Of a stretch of 64,000 nt of DNA, positions 36,490-44,733 are shown one piece after another (the first letter of the stretch is position 1; each line of letters begins with the position of its first letter). Below the pieces are notes generated by a model. The model ran no database searches. It was given only the letters and a program-made list of their open reading frames with translations, and was not told where the DNA came from. The translations under genes and the position numbers were made by a program. Source of the DNA: Phaeobacter inhibens DSM 16374 (GTDB lineage: Bacteria > Pseudomonadota > Alphaproteobacteria > Rhodobacterales > Rhodobacteraceae); NCBI RefSeq assembly GCF_000473105.1, contig NZ_KI421498.1, positions 2,698,009-2,762,008 of the forward strand, given 5' to 3'.

Positions 36490-37367
36490 TGGTCCGCCTC
36501 CTGTTGTTTCTGCTGGTTGCGCTGGAACAGCACGATAGGCACGATCAGGATCAGAAGCAGCACAACCGCCACCGCTGAGGCCACTGGCCAGTCACGGTTT
36601 GAGAAGAACTCTTCCCACAGCACCTTGCCGATCATCAGCGTATCAGATCCACCCAGCAGTGATGGGATCACGAATTCGCCCAGCGTCGGAATGAAGACGA
36701 GGAAACAGCCCGCGATAATACCTGCGCGCGAAAGTGGAATGGTGACCAGCCAGAAGGCCTCCATACGCGAGCAACCCAGATCTTCGGCGGCCTCAATGAG
36801 CGAGCCATCCAGCCGTTCCAAAGCGGAGTAGATCGGCAGAATCATAAAGGGCAGATAGGTGTAGACGATGCCGATATAGACAGCTGTATTGGTGTTCAGG
36901 ATTGTCAGCGGTGTATCAATCAGCCCAGCCCATATCAGGAACTGATTCAAAAGGCCTTCGTTCGACAGGATTCCCATCCACGCATAGACCCGGATCAGAA
37001 AGCTGGTCCAGAACGGCAGGATCACCAGCATCATCAGCGTTGGGCGCCATTCCGAAGGCGCGCGCGCCATGCCGTAGGCCATCGGATAGCCGACCAGCAA
37101 CGTCAGAACTGTCGATACCACCGCAATGCGCAGCGAGCTGAGATAGGCTTTCCAGTAGAGATCATCTTCGGTCAACCAAGTGAAATTCTCAAAATCCAGA
37201 TCCGAAAGGAAGGCGCCGATACCAGTGACCCAGTCGAACTGTGGCATATAGGGTGGGCGCGCAACGGCGGCATCCGACAGCGAGATTTTGAAGACGATGG
37301 CGAAAGGCACAAGAAACAGCGCCAATAGCCAGGCATAGGGGATAGCGATCAGGAAAAAGCGGCGCAT
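36486..37367 (-). CDS. potH: Polyamine ABC transporter permease, PotH/PotB-like
   Basis: A 293-aa permease starting MRRFFLIAIPYAWLL; the ATG at 37367 shares the A with the TGA of the ATPase gene, so an upstream start in another reading of 12 extra residues is not needed. About six membrane segments and the EAA loop EAAEDLGCSRMEAF are visible. A long periplasmic stretch with DLDFENFTWLTEDDLYW separates segments 1 and 2, as in PotH. It pairs with PotI in the membrane. Confidence 0.88.
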   Translation of the reverse strand: MRRFFLIAIPYAWLLALFLVPFAIVFKISLSDAAVARPPYMPQFDWVTGIGAFLSDLDFENFTWLTEDDLYWKAYLSSLRIAVVSTVLTLLVGYPMAYGMARAPSEWRPTLMMLVILPFWTSFLIRVYAWMGILSNEGLLNQFLIWAGLIDTPLTILNTNTAVYIGIVYTYLPFMILPIYSALERLDGSLIEAAEDLGCSRMEAFWLVTIPLSRAGIIAGCFLVFIPTLGEFVIPSLLGGSDTLMIGKVLWEEFFSNRDWPVASAVAVVLLLILIVPIVLFQRNQQKQQEADQ

Positions 37368-38494
37368 CAGTTCGCCAGCAGAACACCGGCCGTGGCTGTC
37401 CAAGACAGCCAGACCGGGTCTTCCCAGGTAAAGGCGCGACGCGCAATGCGGCGGGTATTAGCGGCCTGCGCCTTGATCACCGCGCCGGAGGGCAGCTCAA
37501 CGTGATAAGTGGAGATATTGCCAAGGTAGGCGATATCCAGAATGCGCCCCTGCACGGTGTTGTCAGCCTCCGCCGGGCGCTCGGCGCTGATCGTGACCTT
37601 CTCCGGGCGGATCGCCAGATGACACTCCTGCCCGTCGGAGAAGGATGCCTGGCTTTTGACTGTGAGCGGGGCGGCGCCGTCTTTCCAGTTGACTGCATAT
37701 TGTTCGGGGCCGGTGGGGGTGGCGGTGCCGCCGATGATGTTCACATCGCCAATGAAATCCGCAACATATAGTGAATTTGGGGTCTCATAGATCCGGTCTG
37801 GTGTGGCCACTTGCACGATCCGGCCATTGTCCATCACCGCCACGCGGGAGGCGACAGTCATTGCTTCTTCCTGATCATGGGTGACAATCACAAAAGTGGT
37901 GCCGGTTTTTTCCTGAATATCCATCAGTTCAAACTGAGTATCCTGGCGCAGCTTCTTGTCGAGCGCGCCGAGTGGTTCATCCAGCAGAAGCAGTTTCGGA
38001 GCTTTGGCCAGCGACCGGGCCAAGGCAACCCGCTGGCGTTGGCCGCCAGAGATCTGGTGTGGTTTGCGGCGGGCGAATTTCTCAAGTCGGGTCAGTCGCA
38101 GCATTTCCTGCACCCGTTCGGCGATGTCATGCTTGGGCTTGTTTTCGCGCTTCAGCCCAAAGGCGATATTGTCCCAGACGCTCAGATGCGGAAACAGCGC
38201 GTAGGACTGGAACATCATATTCACCAGTCGCTTGTTCGGCGGCACCGGGGCAATGTCCTGACCTGACAGGAAAATCTTACCTTCGGTTGGGGTCTCAAAC
38301 CCTGCAAGCATCCGCATCATTGTTGTTTTGCCACAGCCTGACGGGCCAAGCAGAGCAAAGAATTCTTTCTCATAAATCCCGAGCGTAAGATCGTCGATGG
38401 CGGTGAACTCACCAAAACGTTTGGTGACATTCTGGAATTGGATCAGGGGCTTGGCCTCTGGATCGTTCCAGGGTTCAAAAACAGGAATGGTCAC
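37367..38494 (-). CDS. potG: Polyamine ABC transporter ATP-binding protein
   Basis: The GTG at 38494 gives 375 aa, the normal length, and starts (M)TIPVFEPWND; a reading from 38557 adds residues without support. Walker A GPSGCGKTT, signature ISGGQRQR, Walker B LLLLDEPLGALD and H-loop VTHDQEEA are intact. A TOBE-like regulatory domain occupies about 285-375. It powers the potF-H-I importer. A strong terminator separates it from potF, which would lower its expression relative to the binding protein. Confidence 0.92.
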   Translation of the reverse strand: MTIPVFEPWNDPEAKPLIQFQNVTKRFGEFTAIDDLTLGIYEKEFFALLGPSGCGKTTMMRMLAGFETPTEGKIFLSGQDIAPVPPNKRLVNMMFQSYALFPHLSVWDNIAFGLKRENKPKHDIAERVQEMLRLTRLEKFARRKPHQISGGQRQRVALARSLAKAPKLLLLDEPLGALDKKLRQDTQFELMDIQEKTGTTFVIVTHDQEEAMTVASRVAVMDNGRIVQVATPDRIYETPNSLYVADFIGDVNIIGGTATPTGPEQYAVNWKDGAAPLTVKSQASFSDGQECHLAIRPEKVTISAERPAEADNTVQGRILDIAYLGNISTYHVELPSGAVIKAQAANTRRIARRAFTWEDPVWLSWTATAGVLLAN

Positions 38495-38561
38495 GTGAGC
38501 CCCCAGTAATAGACGCAGGTTGTGGGACGGGCGTGGAACAGCTGCCGACGTCCCCAAAAGG

Positions 38562-38592
38562 TAAAACGCGGGGCAGATATCATGCCCCGCGT
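38562..38592 (-). terminator. Hairpin between potF and potG
   Basis: A 10-bp perfect stem (arms 38566-38575 and 38583-38592, loop GATATCA) is followed on the minus strand by TTTT. It lies 17 bases past the potF stop, inside the operon, and probably keeps binding-protein mRNA in excess over the rest. Confidence 0.75.
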
Positions 38593-38608
38593 GATCAACA
38601 GTGTCGGA

Positions 38609-39694
38609 TCAAGTCCCGGACTTGATCTTGGTCCACATGCGGGTGGCCTTACGCTGTACCTTGGGCGGATAGGCTTCTTTGATGTAGAGGTTTTTAAGGG
38701 TTTCCTCGCTTGGGTAGATCGCGGGATCGCCGATCACATCTTCCTCAAGGAACTCCTGGCTCGCCTTGTTGCCATTGGCATAATAAACGTAGTTGGAGGC
38801 CGCCGCCATATTCTCGGCTTCCATGATGAAGTTCAGGAACTTATGCGCGCCTTCCGGGTTTGGTGCATCAACCGGGATCGCCATCTGGTCGAACCACATC
38901 AGAGCGCCTTCCTTGGGGGCGTTGAAGACGATTTCCACACCGTTGTCGGCCTCGTCAGCACGGTCACGCGCCTGCAGGATGTCACCAGACCAGCCAAACG
39001 CCACGCAGATATCACCGTTTGCCAACGCGTTGATATATTCGGAGCTGTGGAATTTCTTCACATAAGGGCGGATGGCCATCAGCACTGGCTCAGCCTTGGC
39101 CACCACATCGGGGTCCATGCTGTTGGGATCTTCGCCAATATATTTCAAAGCCGCTGGAATCATCTCATCAGGAGCATCCAGGAAGTAGACGCCACAATTG
39201 GCCAGTTTCTCCATGTTGTCCGGGTTGAATACCAGTTCAAGCGAGTCGATCGGTGCATCGGCCCCCAGCGCTTCCTCCACCTTGGCCGTATTGGCGCCAA
39301 TACCGGTGGTGCCCCACATGTAATTCACTGAATAGAGATTGTCGGGATCATAACGGGCGGTGCGATCCTCGATCACGTCCCACATGTTGCCTGCGTTCGA
39401 CAGTTTGCTTGTATCCAGTTTCTGGAACGCGCCGGCCTGGATCTGTCGCGCCAGGAAGGACCCGGTTGGAACCACAACGTCATAACCGGACCCGCCGGCC
39501 AGCATTTTGGTTTCGAGCAACTCATTGCTGTCGAAAACGTCGTAGATCAGATCAATGCCGGTTTCGGTTTCGAATTTCTCCAGCAGATCTTCATCGATAT
39601 AGTCGGACCAGTTGTAAACGCGAACTTCTTCGGCGACGGCGGCCGCACTGCTCAGCGCCACGATGGCGGTCAATGTCATCGTCTTGAGTGTCAT
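38609..39694 (-). CDS. potF: Putrescine-type periplasmic binding protein, PotF-like
   Basis: A 361-aa periplasmic protein. Signal peptide MTLKTMTLTAIVALSSAAAVA, then VRVYNWSDYIDEDLLEKFE, the typical PotD/PotF start with aromatic and acidic ligand positions. YDVVVPTGSFLARQI, MWGTTGIGAN and VAFGWSGDILQA are the other family blocks. PotF preference for putrescine over spermidine is likely but not provable here. It is the first gene of the minus-strand transport operon and faces the GntR gene across 141 bases that carry palindromes. Confidence 0.9.
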   Translation of the reverse strand: MTLKTMTLTAIVALSSAAAVAEEVRVYNWSDYIDEDLLEKFETETGIDLIYDVFDSNELLETKMLAGGSGYDVVVPTGSFLARQIQAGAFQKLDTSKLSNAGNMWDVIEDRTARYDPDNLYSVNYMWGTTGIGANTAKVEEALGADAPIDSLELVFNPDNMEKLANCGVYFLDAPDEMIPAALKYIGEDPNSMDPDVVAKAEPVLMAIRPYVKKFHSSEYINALANGDICVAFGWSGDILQARDRADEADNGVEIVFNAPKEGALMWFDQMAIPVDAPNPEGAHKFLNFIMEAENMAAASNYVYYANGNKASQEFLEEDVIGDPAIYPSEETLKNLYIKEAYPPKVQRKATRMWTKIKSGT

Positions 39695-39741
39695 GAGTAT
39701 CTCCCTGTGCGTGCCGGTTTCCGTGCCCGGCTGGTAAGGAT

Positions 39742-39768
39742 TTGATCAAGTTTTGCCTCATTCGGCAA
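39742..39768. promoter_or_regulatory. Two palindromes between potF and the GntR gene (candidate operators)
   Basis: TTGATCAA (39742-39749) and TTGCCTCATTCGGCAA (39753-39768, 5-bp arms) sit back to back. On the minus strand they overlap a weak potF promoter, TTGCCG then 17 bases then TCAAAT. The site lies in the right place for the divergent GntR regulator to control both itself and potF. Confidence 0.4.
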
Positions 39769-39835
39769 TACTGTTTATGTTTTCACCTGGGAAAACTTGG
39801 TGCAAGCTGCCCAAAATTTAGGAGGGATTCCGAAG

Positions 39836-40522
39836 GTGAACCTGAGCCAACCAGACGCATCATCCGTCAGTCAGCCGACCGCGAAACTGCCGGCGCATGA
39901 AACCGTCTATCAGACCTTGCGCGGGCAGATCCTGTTCGGCGATCTGGCGCCCGGCCAGGCGGTGACCATCCAGGGCCTGGTCGAGTCGCTGGGTGCCGGC
40001 ATGACGCCTGTTCGAGAGGCGATCAGGCGGTTGATTTCTGATGGGGCGCTGGTGTTCCAGGGCAATCGCCGCGTGTCTGTCCCAATGCTGCGCGAGAGTG
40101 ACCTGAGTGAGCTAATTTATGCAAGAAAAACAATTGAATGCCAACTTGCGAGATTGGCTACAGAACGGGTCTCCCCAGCGGATATCGCGGCCTTGGAGGT
40201 GATAGATACAGCCTTGGATCAGGCGATCTCGGCGGGAGATGTGGCGGGCTATCTGGTGCAGAATTACCAATTCCATACGCGGCTCTATGCGCATGCTGAC
40301 GCGCCAATCCTCACAGATCTTGCGGATCGGCTCTGGCTGCGCTTTGGCCCGTCGCTGCGGGTGGTCTGCGGGCGGCTTGGTACCCAGAGCTTTCCTGATC
40401 GCCATAAGGATATCTTGGAGGCCCTGCATCGCAAGGACGCAGATCTGGCGGTGTTGGCGATGGAAAGGGATGTGGCCCAGGGTATGGATCAGGTGCGACA
40501 GGGTCTCACACAAGCCAGCTGA
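39836..40522 (+). CDS. GntR-family (FadR/FCD subfamily) transcriptional regulator
   Basis: The GTG at 39836 has AGGAGGG about 10 bases upstream; it yields 228 aa, and the earlier TTG adds 13 residues without support. Residues about 25-85 form the winged helix with VYQTLRGQILFGDLAPGQ and GMTPVREAIRRLISDGAL. The C-terminal FCD effector domain holds conserved metal or ligand residues (NYQFHTRLY, DRHKDILEAL). It sits between the importer and the aminotransferase gene, so control of polyamine uptake and use is the likely role. Confidence 0.9.
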   Translation: MNLSQPDASSVSQPTAKLPAHETVYQTLRGQILFGDLAPGQAVTIQGLVESLGAGMTPVREAIRRLISDGALVFQGNRRVSVPMLRESDLSELIYARKTIECQLARLATERVSPADIAALEVIDTALDQAISAGDVAGYLVQNYQFHTRLYAHADAPILTDLADRLWLRFGPSLRVVCGRLGTQSFPDRHKDILEALHRKDADLAVLAMERDVAQGMDQVRQGLTQAS

Positions 40523-40527
40523 TTCGA

Positions 40528-40555
40528 TTGACATGATGGAATTTGATCATATTCT
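40528..40555 (+). promoter_or_regulatory. Promoter of the SpuC-like aminotransferase gene
   Basis: A perfect TTGACA (40528-40533), a 16-base spacer and TATTCT (40550-40555). The spacer contains TTTGATCA (40542-40549), which also occurs before potF. Confidence 0.5.
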
Positions 40556-40587
40556 GGGGGCAATCTCTTCTTTCAGGAGTCTGCCTT

Positions 40588-41982
40588 ATGACTGCGATTA
40601 CAAATCACCTGCCCACAGCCGAGCTTCAGGCGCTGGACGCGGCCCATCACATGCATCCTTTTACCGCCAATGGCGAGTTGGCTGAAAAAGGCGCGCGGAT
40701 CATCACCCGCGCCCGCGGGGTTACACTGACAGACAGTGAGGGCAATGAGATCCTGGATGCCATGGCCGGCCTCTGGTGTGTGAATATTGGCTACGGCCGT
40801 GACGAACTTGCGGATGTCGCGGCGCGCCAGATGCGTGAGCTGCCTTATTACAACACCTTCTTTCAGACCACCCATGCACCGGCTATCGCGCTGGCTGCGA
40901 AGATCGCTGAGCTGGCGCCGGACGGGCTCAACCATGTGTTTTTTGCCGGGTCAGGATCTGAAGCTAATGACACCAACATCCGGATGGTACGCCATTATTG
41001 GGCGATGAAGGGCAAGCCGACAAAATCGGTGATCATCAGCCGCAAAAATGGCTATCATGGGTCCTCTGTCGGCAGTGGTAGCCTCGGCGGCATGACCGCG
41101 ATGCATGAGCAGGGTGGTCTGCCGATTCCGGATATCCATCATATCAATCAACCGAATTGGTGGGCCGAAGGCGGCGATATGTCGGCTGAAGATTTCGGTC
41201 TTGCACGGGCGCAAGAGCTGGAACAGGCGATTCTTGAGCTGGGCGAAGATCGCGTTGCGGCCTTTATTGCTGAACCTGTGCAGGGTGCTGGCGGTGTGAT
41301 TGTACCACCCGCAACCTATTGGCCAGAAATCCAGCGTATCTGTGACAAATACGAGATCCTGCTGATTGCAGACGAGGTGATCTGCGGGTTTGGGCGGACT
41401 GGAAATTGGTTTGGTAGCCAGACTGTGGGTATTCGTCCCGACATCATGACAATCGCCAAGGGGCTGTCCTCCGGCTATGCGCCGATTGGCGGCTCGATTG
41501 TCAGTGATGAGATCGCGTCGGTGATCGGTTCCGGCGAATTCAATCACGGATACACCTATTCGGGCCATCCGGTGGCGGCTGCTGTCGCGCTTGAAAACCT
41601 GCGTATCCTGGAAGAGGAAAACATCATCGGCCATGTGCGCGATGTGGCCGCGCCCTATCTCAAGGAAAAATGGGAGGCGCTGGCAGATCATCCGCTGGTG
41701 GGGGAGGCCAAGATTGTCGGCATGATGGGGTCCATTGCCCTGACCCCGAACAAGGCGACACGTGCGGGCTTCGCCGCCGAGGGTGGCACCGTCGGCTATA
41801 TCTGTCGCGAGCGTTGTTTCGCCAACAATCTGGTGATGCGCCATGTCGGCGACCGGATGATTATTTCGCCACCGCTGGTCATCACACCGGAGGAGATCGA
41901 TACCCTTATTGCGCGGGCGCGTCAGTCCCTTGATGAATGCTATGCGGCCTTGCAGGATCAGGACATGCTGCGAAGCGCCTGA
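40588..41982 (+). CDS. spuC: Class III aminotransferase, putrescine-pyruvate aminotransferase SpuC-like
   Basis: The ATG at 40588 follows AGGAG and gives 464 aa, the usual length. PLP-enzyme motifs are FFAGSGSEANDTNIRMVRHYW (about residues 113-133), ADEVICGFGRTG and the lysine stretch TIAKGLSSGYAP. Enzymes of this branch transfer the amino group of putrescine, or of beta-alanine/taurine, to pyruvate, giving 4-aminobutanal and alanine in the first case. Placement between two polyamine-type importers favours putrescine. Confidence 0.82.
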   Translation: MTAITNHLPTAELQALDAAHHMHPFTANGELAEKGARIITRARGVTLTDSEGNEILDAMAGLWCVNIGYGRDELADVAARQMRELPYYNTFFQTTHAPAIALAAKIAELAPDGLNHVFFAGSGSEANDTNIRMVRHYWAMKGKPTKSVIISRKNGYHGSSVGSGSLGGMTAMHEQGGLPIPDIHHINQPNWWAEGGDMSAEDFGLARAQELEQAILELGEDRVAAFIAEPVQGAGGVIVPPATYWPEIQRICDKYEILLIADEVICGFGRTGNWFGSQTVGIRPDIMTIAKGLSSGYAPIGGSIVSDEIASVIGSGEFNHGYTYSGHPVAAAVALENLRILEEENIIGHVRDVAAPYLKEKWEALADHPLVGEAKIVGMMGSIALTPNKATRAGFAAEGGTVGYICRERCFANNLVMRHVGDRMIISPPLVITPEEIDTLIARARQSLDECYAALQDQDMLRSA

Positions 41983-42008
41983 CATCAGGCTTTCCGCTGA
42001 CCAAAGAA

Positions 42009-42042
42009 GGCGCCAGTTCCAGCTCGGTACTGGCGTCTTTCT
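42009..42042 (+). terminator. Terminator of the SpuC-like gene
   Basis: CGCCAGT/ACTGGCG arms (42011-42017 and 42029-42035) with an 11-base loop, then CTTTCTT. The T run is interrupted. Confidence 0.55.
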
Positions 42043-42336
42043 TGCGTTTGCGAATCCGTTTCGGGCGGTCAAATTCGCCTCTTGAAGTGTTTCCGGTAAC
42101 GGTTTGCTGCGTTCAATCATCGCGTGTGCGAATGGATTTTCTATTTGATCCGGGTCTGGAAAATTGTCGCTTTTCAGCACTCGTTCGTCGTAATACGTAC
42201 CGTTAACCGAACTATCGGCCCTAAGGTAAATTGCAGAGATGATCCGGATGATCCGGTTGCGCACCAACGCTTGGGTGTGCTTACATCGCGACAGAAGTGC
42301 AGAGCCAATCTGCCGAACCAAACCAGGGAGCCTCAC
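42043..42336. other. Intergenic leader of the second polyamine importer
   Basis: About 294 bases without a credible gene. It contains TTTGATC at 42144-42150, as in the other two polyamine promoters, and the ribosome site AGGGAG at 42325-42330. I could not find a convincing -35/-10 pair. Confidence 0.4.
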
Positions 42337-43437
42337 TTGGCTGATGCGTCAAACACGAGCGCGTTCGTTGAATTCGAACGCGTCCAGAAGAGTTATGACG
42401 GCGAGAACCTCGTTGTCAAAGATCTGAACCTCACCATGCCGAAAGGTGAATTTTTGACAATGTTGGGCCCGTCCGGTTCGGGTAAGACAACCTGTCTGAT
42501 GATGCTGGCGGGGTTTGAGACAGCAACCCATGGTGATATCCGGCTGGGCGGTATCTCGATCAACAATATCCCACCCCACAAGCGCGGCATCGGGATGGTG
42601 TTTCAGAACTACGCGCTGTTCCCCCATATGACTATTGCCGAAAACCTCAGCTTTCCGCTGGAGGTTCGTAGCATGGGTAAATCCGAGCGTGAGCAGAAGG
42701 TGAAGCGCGCGCTTGATATGGTGGAAATGGGGGCCTTCGGAGGGCGTCGACCGGCCCAATTGTCCGGTGGTCAGCAGCAGCGGGTTGCCCTGGCACGGGC
42801 GCTGGTGTTTGAGCCTGAACTGGTTCTGATGGACGAACCGCTTGGTGCACTGGATAAGCAGCTGCGGGAAAAGATGCAGTTCGAAATCACCCATCTGGCA
42901 CATCAACTGGGCATCACTACGGTTTACGTGACGCACGACCAGACCGAAGCGCTGACCATGTCGGATCGCGTCGCTGTATTCAACGACGGCCGCATCCAGC
43001 AGCTGGCGCCGCCGGATCAGTTGTATGAAGAGCCGTCCAACAGTTTCGTTGCGCAGTTCATTGGCGAGAACAACACGCTGGAAGGCACTGTCAAAGAGGT
43101 CAACAACGGCATCGCGCTGGTGCAGCTGGACGATGGCGAGCTGATCGACTGCAAACCAATCAACGTGTCCAAGCCAGGTGAACGGACCCGCGTTTCGATC
43201 CGTCCTGAACGTGTCGAATACAATAAGGACCGGATGCAGGAAGGCGCTCATACGCTGAAGGCGGAAGTGCTGGAATTCATCTACATGGGCGATATTTTCC
43301 GCACTCGCTTGCGGGTTGCCGGCAATGATGAGTTCATCATCAAAACCCGCAACGCCCCTGATCAGGAACGGCTGAAGCCTGGCCAGCAGATCGAAATCGG
43401 CTGGTTGCCTGAAGATTGCCGCGCGTTGGACGCCTAA
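42337..43437 (+). CDS. Polyamine-type ABC transporter ATP-binding protein
   Basis: The start is a TTG at 42337 with AGGGAG 6 bases upstream; it gives 366 aa starting (M)ADASNTSAFVEFERVQKSYDG. A reading from 42124 adds 71 residues with no homology. Walker A GPSGSGKTT, signature LSGGQQQR, Walker B VLMDEPLGALD and THDQTEA are complete. A TOBE-like domain fills the last 110 residues. It leads an ATPase-binding protein-permease-permease operon that is distinct from the potFGHI one. Confidence 0.92.
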   Translation: MADASNTSAFVEFERVQKSYDGENLVVKDLNLTMPKGEFLTMLGPSGSGKTTCLMMLAGFETATHGDIRLGGISINNIPPHKRGIGMVFQNYALFPHMTIAENLSFPLEVRSMGKSEREQKVKRALDMVEMGAFGGRRPAQLSGGQQQRVALARALVFEPELVLMDEPLGALDKQLREKMQFEITHLAHQLGITTVYVTHDQTEALTMSDRVAVFNDGRIQQLAPPDQLYEEPSNSFVAQFIGENNTLEGTVKEVNNGIALVQLDDGELIDCKPINVSKPGERTRVSIRPERVEYNKDRMQEGAHTLKAEVLEFIYMGDIFRTRLRVAGNDEFIIKTRNAPDQERLKPGQQIEIGWLPEDCRALDA

Positions 43438-43526
43438 GCCTCCACGCGTGCCCGAACCCCCGGCAGTGAACGACCGGGGGGCGACGATCCAGACAAATAA
43501 TAATTTCAACAAGGAGTAGAGTGTCT

Positions 43527-44633
43527 ATGAAACTCACCAAACTGACTGCCCTGGCGGCCACCACGGCGTTGTGTGCGCCGATGGCGATGGCCGCCGATAT
43601 GGCCAACGAAATGACCATCGTGTCCTGGGGCGGCGCCTATCAGGAAAGCCAGCTGAAGGCATATGTCGTTCCCTATCAGGAAATGCACCCTGATCTGAAA
43701 GTGATCTGGGACGAAAGCTCGGCCGAAGCGACCGCAAAAATGCGCGCTATGACCGAAGCTGGCAATGTGACCTGGGATCTGGTCGATGTGGTTGCCTCCG
43801 ACGCCATGCGCATGTGTGACGAAGGCCTGGCCGCTGAGCTGGATCACGACGAAGTGCTGGCTGCGGCGCCTGACGGCACCCCCGCAAGCGAAGACTTCGG
43901 CGAGCTGATCGTGAGCGACTGCTTTGTACCGCAGATCGTTTATTCGACCACTTTCGGCTATCGCATGGACAAAGTGGGTGACACCCCGCCATCCTCCATC
44001 TGCGATATCTTTGACACTGCAAAGTATCCCGGCAAGCGCGCCCTGCAGAAGCGTCCGATCGACAACGTCGAATGGGCTCTGTACTGCGATGGCGTCGCCA
44101 AGGATGAGATCTATGACGTGCTGAGCACCGATGAAGGTGTGGAGCGCGCGCTGGCCAAGCTGGACAGCATCAAGGATCAGGTTGTCTGGTGGACCGCTGG
44201 TGCAGAAACGCCTCAGCTGCTGGCCGACGGTGAAGTCGTCATGGGCTCGACCTTCAACGGCCGTCTGTTCTCGGCCATCGCTGAGCAGAACCAGCCAATC
44301 GACATGCTGTGGGATATGCAGTCCTTTGACCTCGACGGCTGGATTGTTCCTGCTGACCTGCCCGAAGATCGCAAGGCTCGCGTGATGGACTTCCTGAAGT
44401 TCGCCACCGACACCCAGCGTCTGGCTGATCAGGCGAAATTCATCTCCTATGGTCCGGCGCGTGCGTCGTCTGCACCGCTGGTTGGTAAGCACGCCATTCT
44501 GGGTATCGACATGGCGCCGCACATGCCAACCGATCCGGCAAATGCTGGCAACGTGCATGTCTATGACTACGAATGGTGGGCCGATAACCGTGATGATCTG
44601 GATGCAAAATTCCAGGCATGGCTGGCCAAGTAA
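43527..44633 (+). CDS. Periplasmic binding protein of the second polyamine-type importer
   Basis: The ATG at 43527 (368 aa) is preferred over GTG 43521; AAGGAG lies at 43511-43516. The signal peptide MKLTKLTALAATTALCAPMAMA is clear. MTIVSWGGAYQESQLKAYVVPY is the opening of family-1 binding proteins related to PotD, and WDLVDVVASDAMRMCDEGL and DGWIVPADLPEDRKARVMDF follow. Two Cys pairs (CDEGL, DCFVP, SSIC, LYC) may form disulfides. Ligand uncertain: polyamine from context only; other short charged solutes are possible. Confidence 0.88.
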   Translation: MKLTKLTALAATTALCAPMAMAADMANEMTIVSWGGAYQESQLKAYVVPYQEMHPDLKVIWDESSAEATAKMRAMTEAGNVTWDLVDVVASDAMRMCDEGLAAELDHDEVLAAAPDGTPASEDFGELIVSDCFVPQIVYSTTFGYRMDKVGDTPPSSICDIFDTAKYPGKRALQKRPIDNVEWALYCDGVAKDEIYDVLSTDEGVERALAKLDSIKDQVVWWTAGAETPQLLADGEVVMGSTFNGRLFSAIAEQNQPIDMLWDMQSFDLDGWIVPADLPEDRKARVMDFLKFATDTQRLADQAKFISYGPARASSAPLVGKHAILGIDMAPHMPTDPANAGNVHVYDYEWWADNRDDLDAKFQAWLAK

Positions 44634-44733
44634 TCTGTTCCTGAACAGAGACTGACATCATCGGGAAAGGGCTGTGTGCCTGGCGCACGGCCCTTTCTCC
44701 ACCAACAAAAAATTCCGACGGGGGCTCCTACCC

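Noticed and set aside
40951-42336. A 461-aa frame antisense to the SpuC-like gene
   Set aside because: Overlaps a complete PLP enzyme and shows no family pattern.
42124-42336. 71-residue N-terminal extension of the second importer ATPase
   Set aside because: No homology to ABC proteins, while a TTG with a good ribosome site lies exactly at the conserved start.
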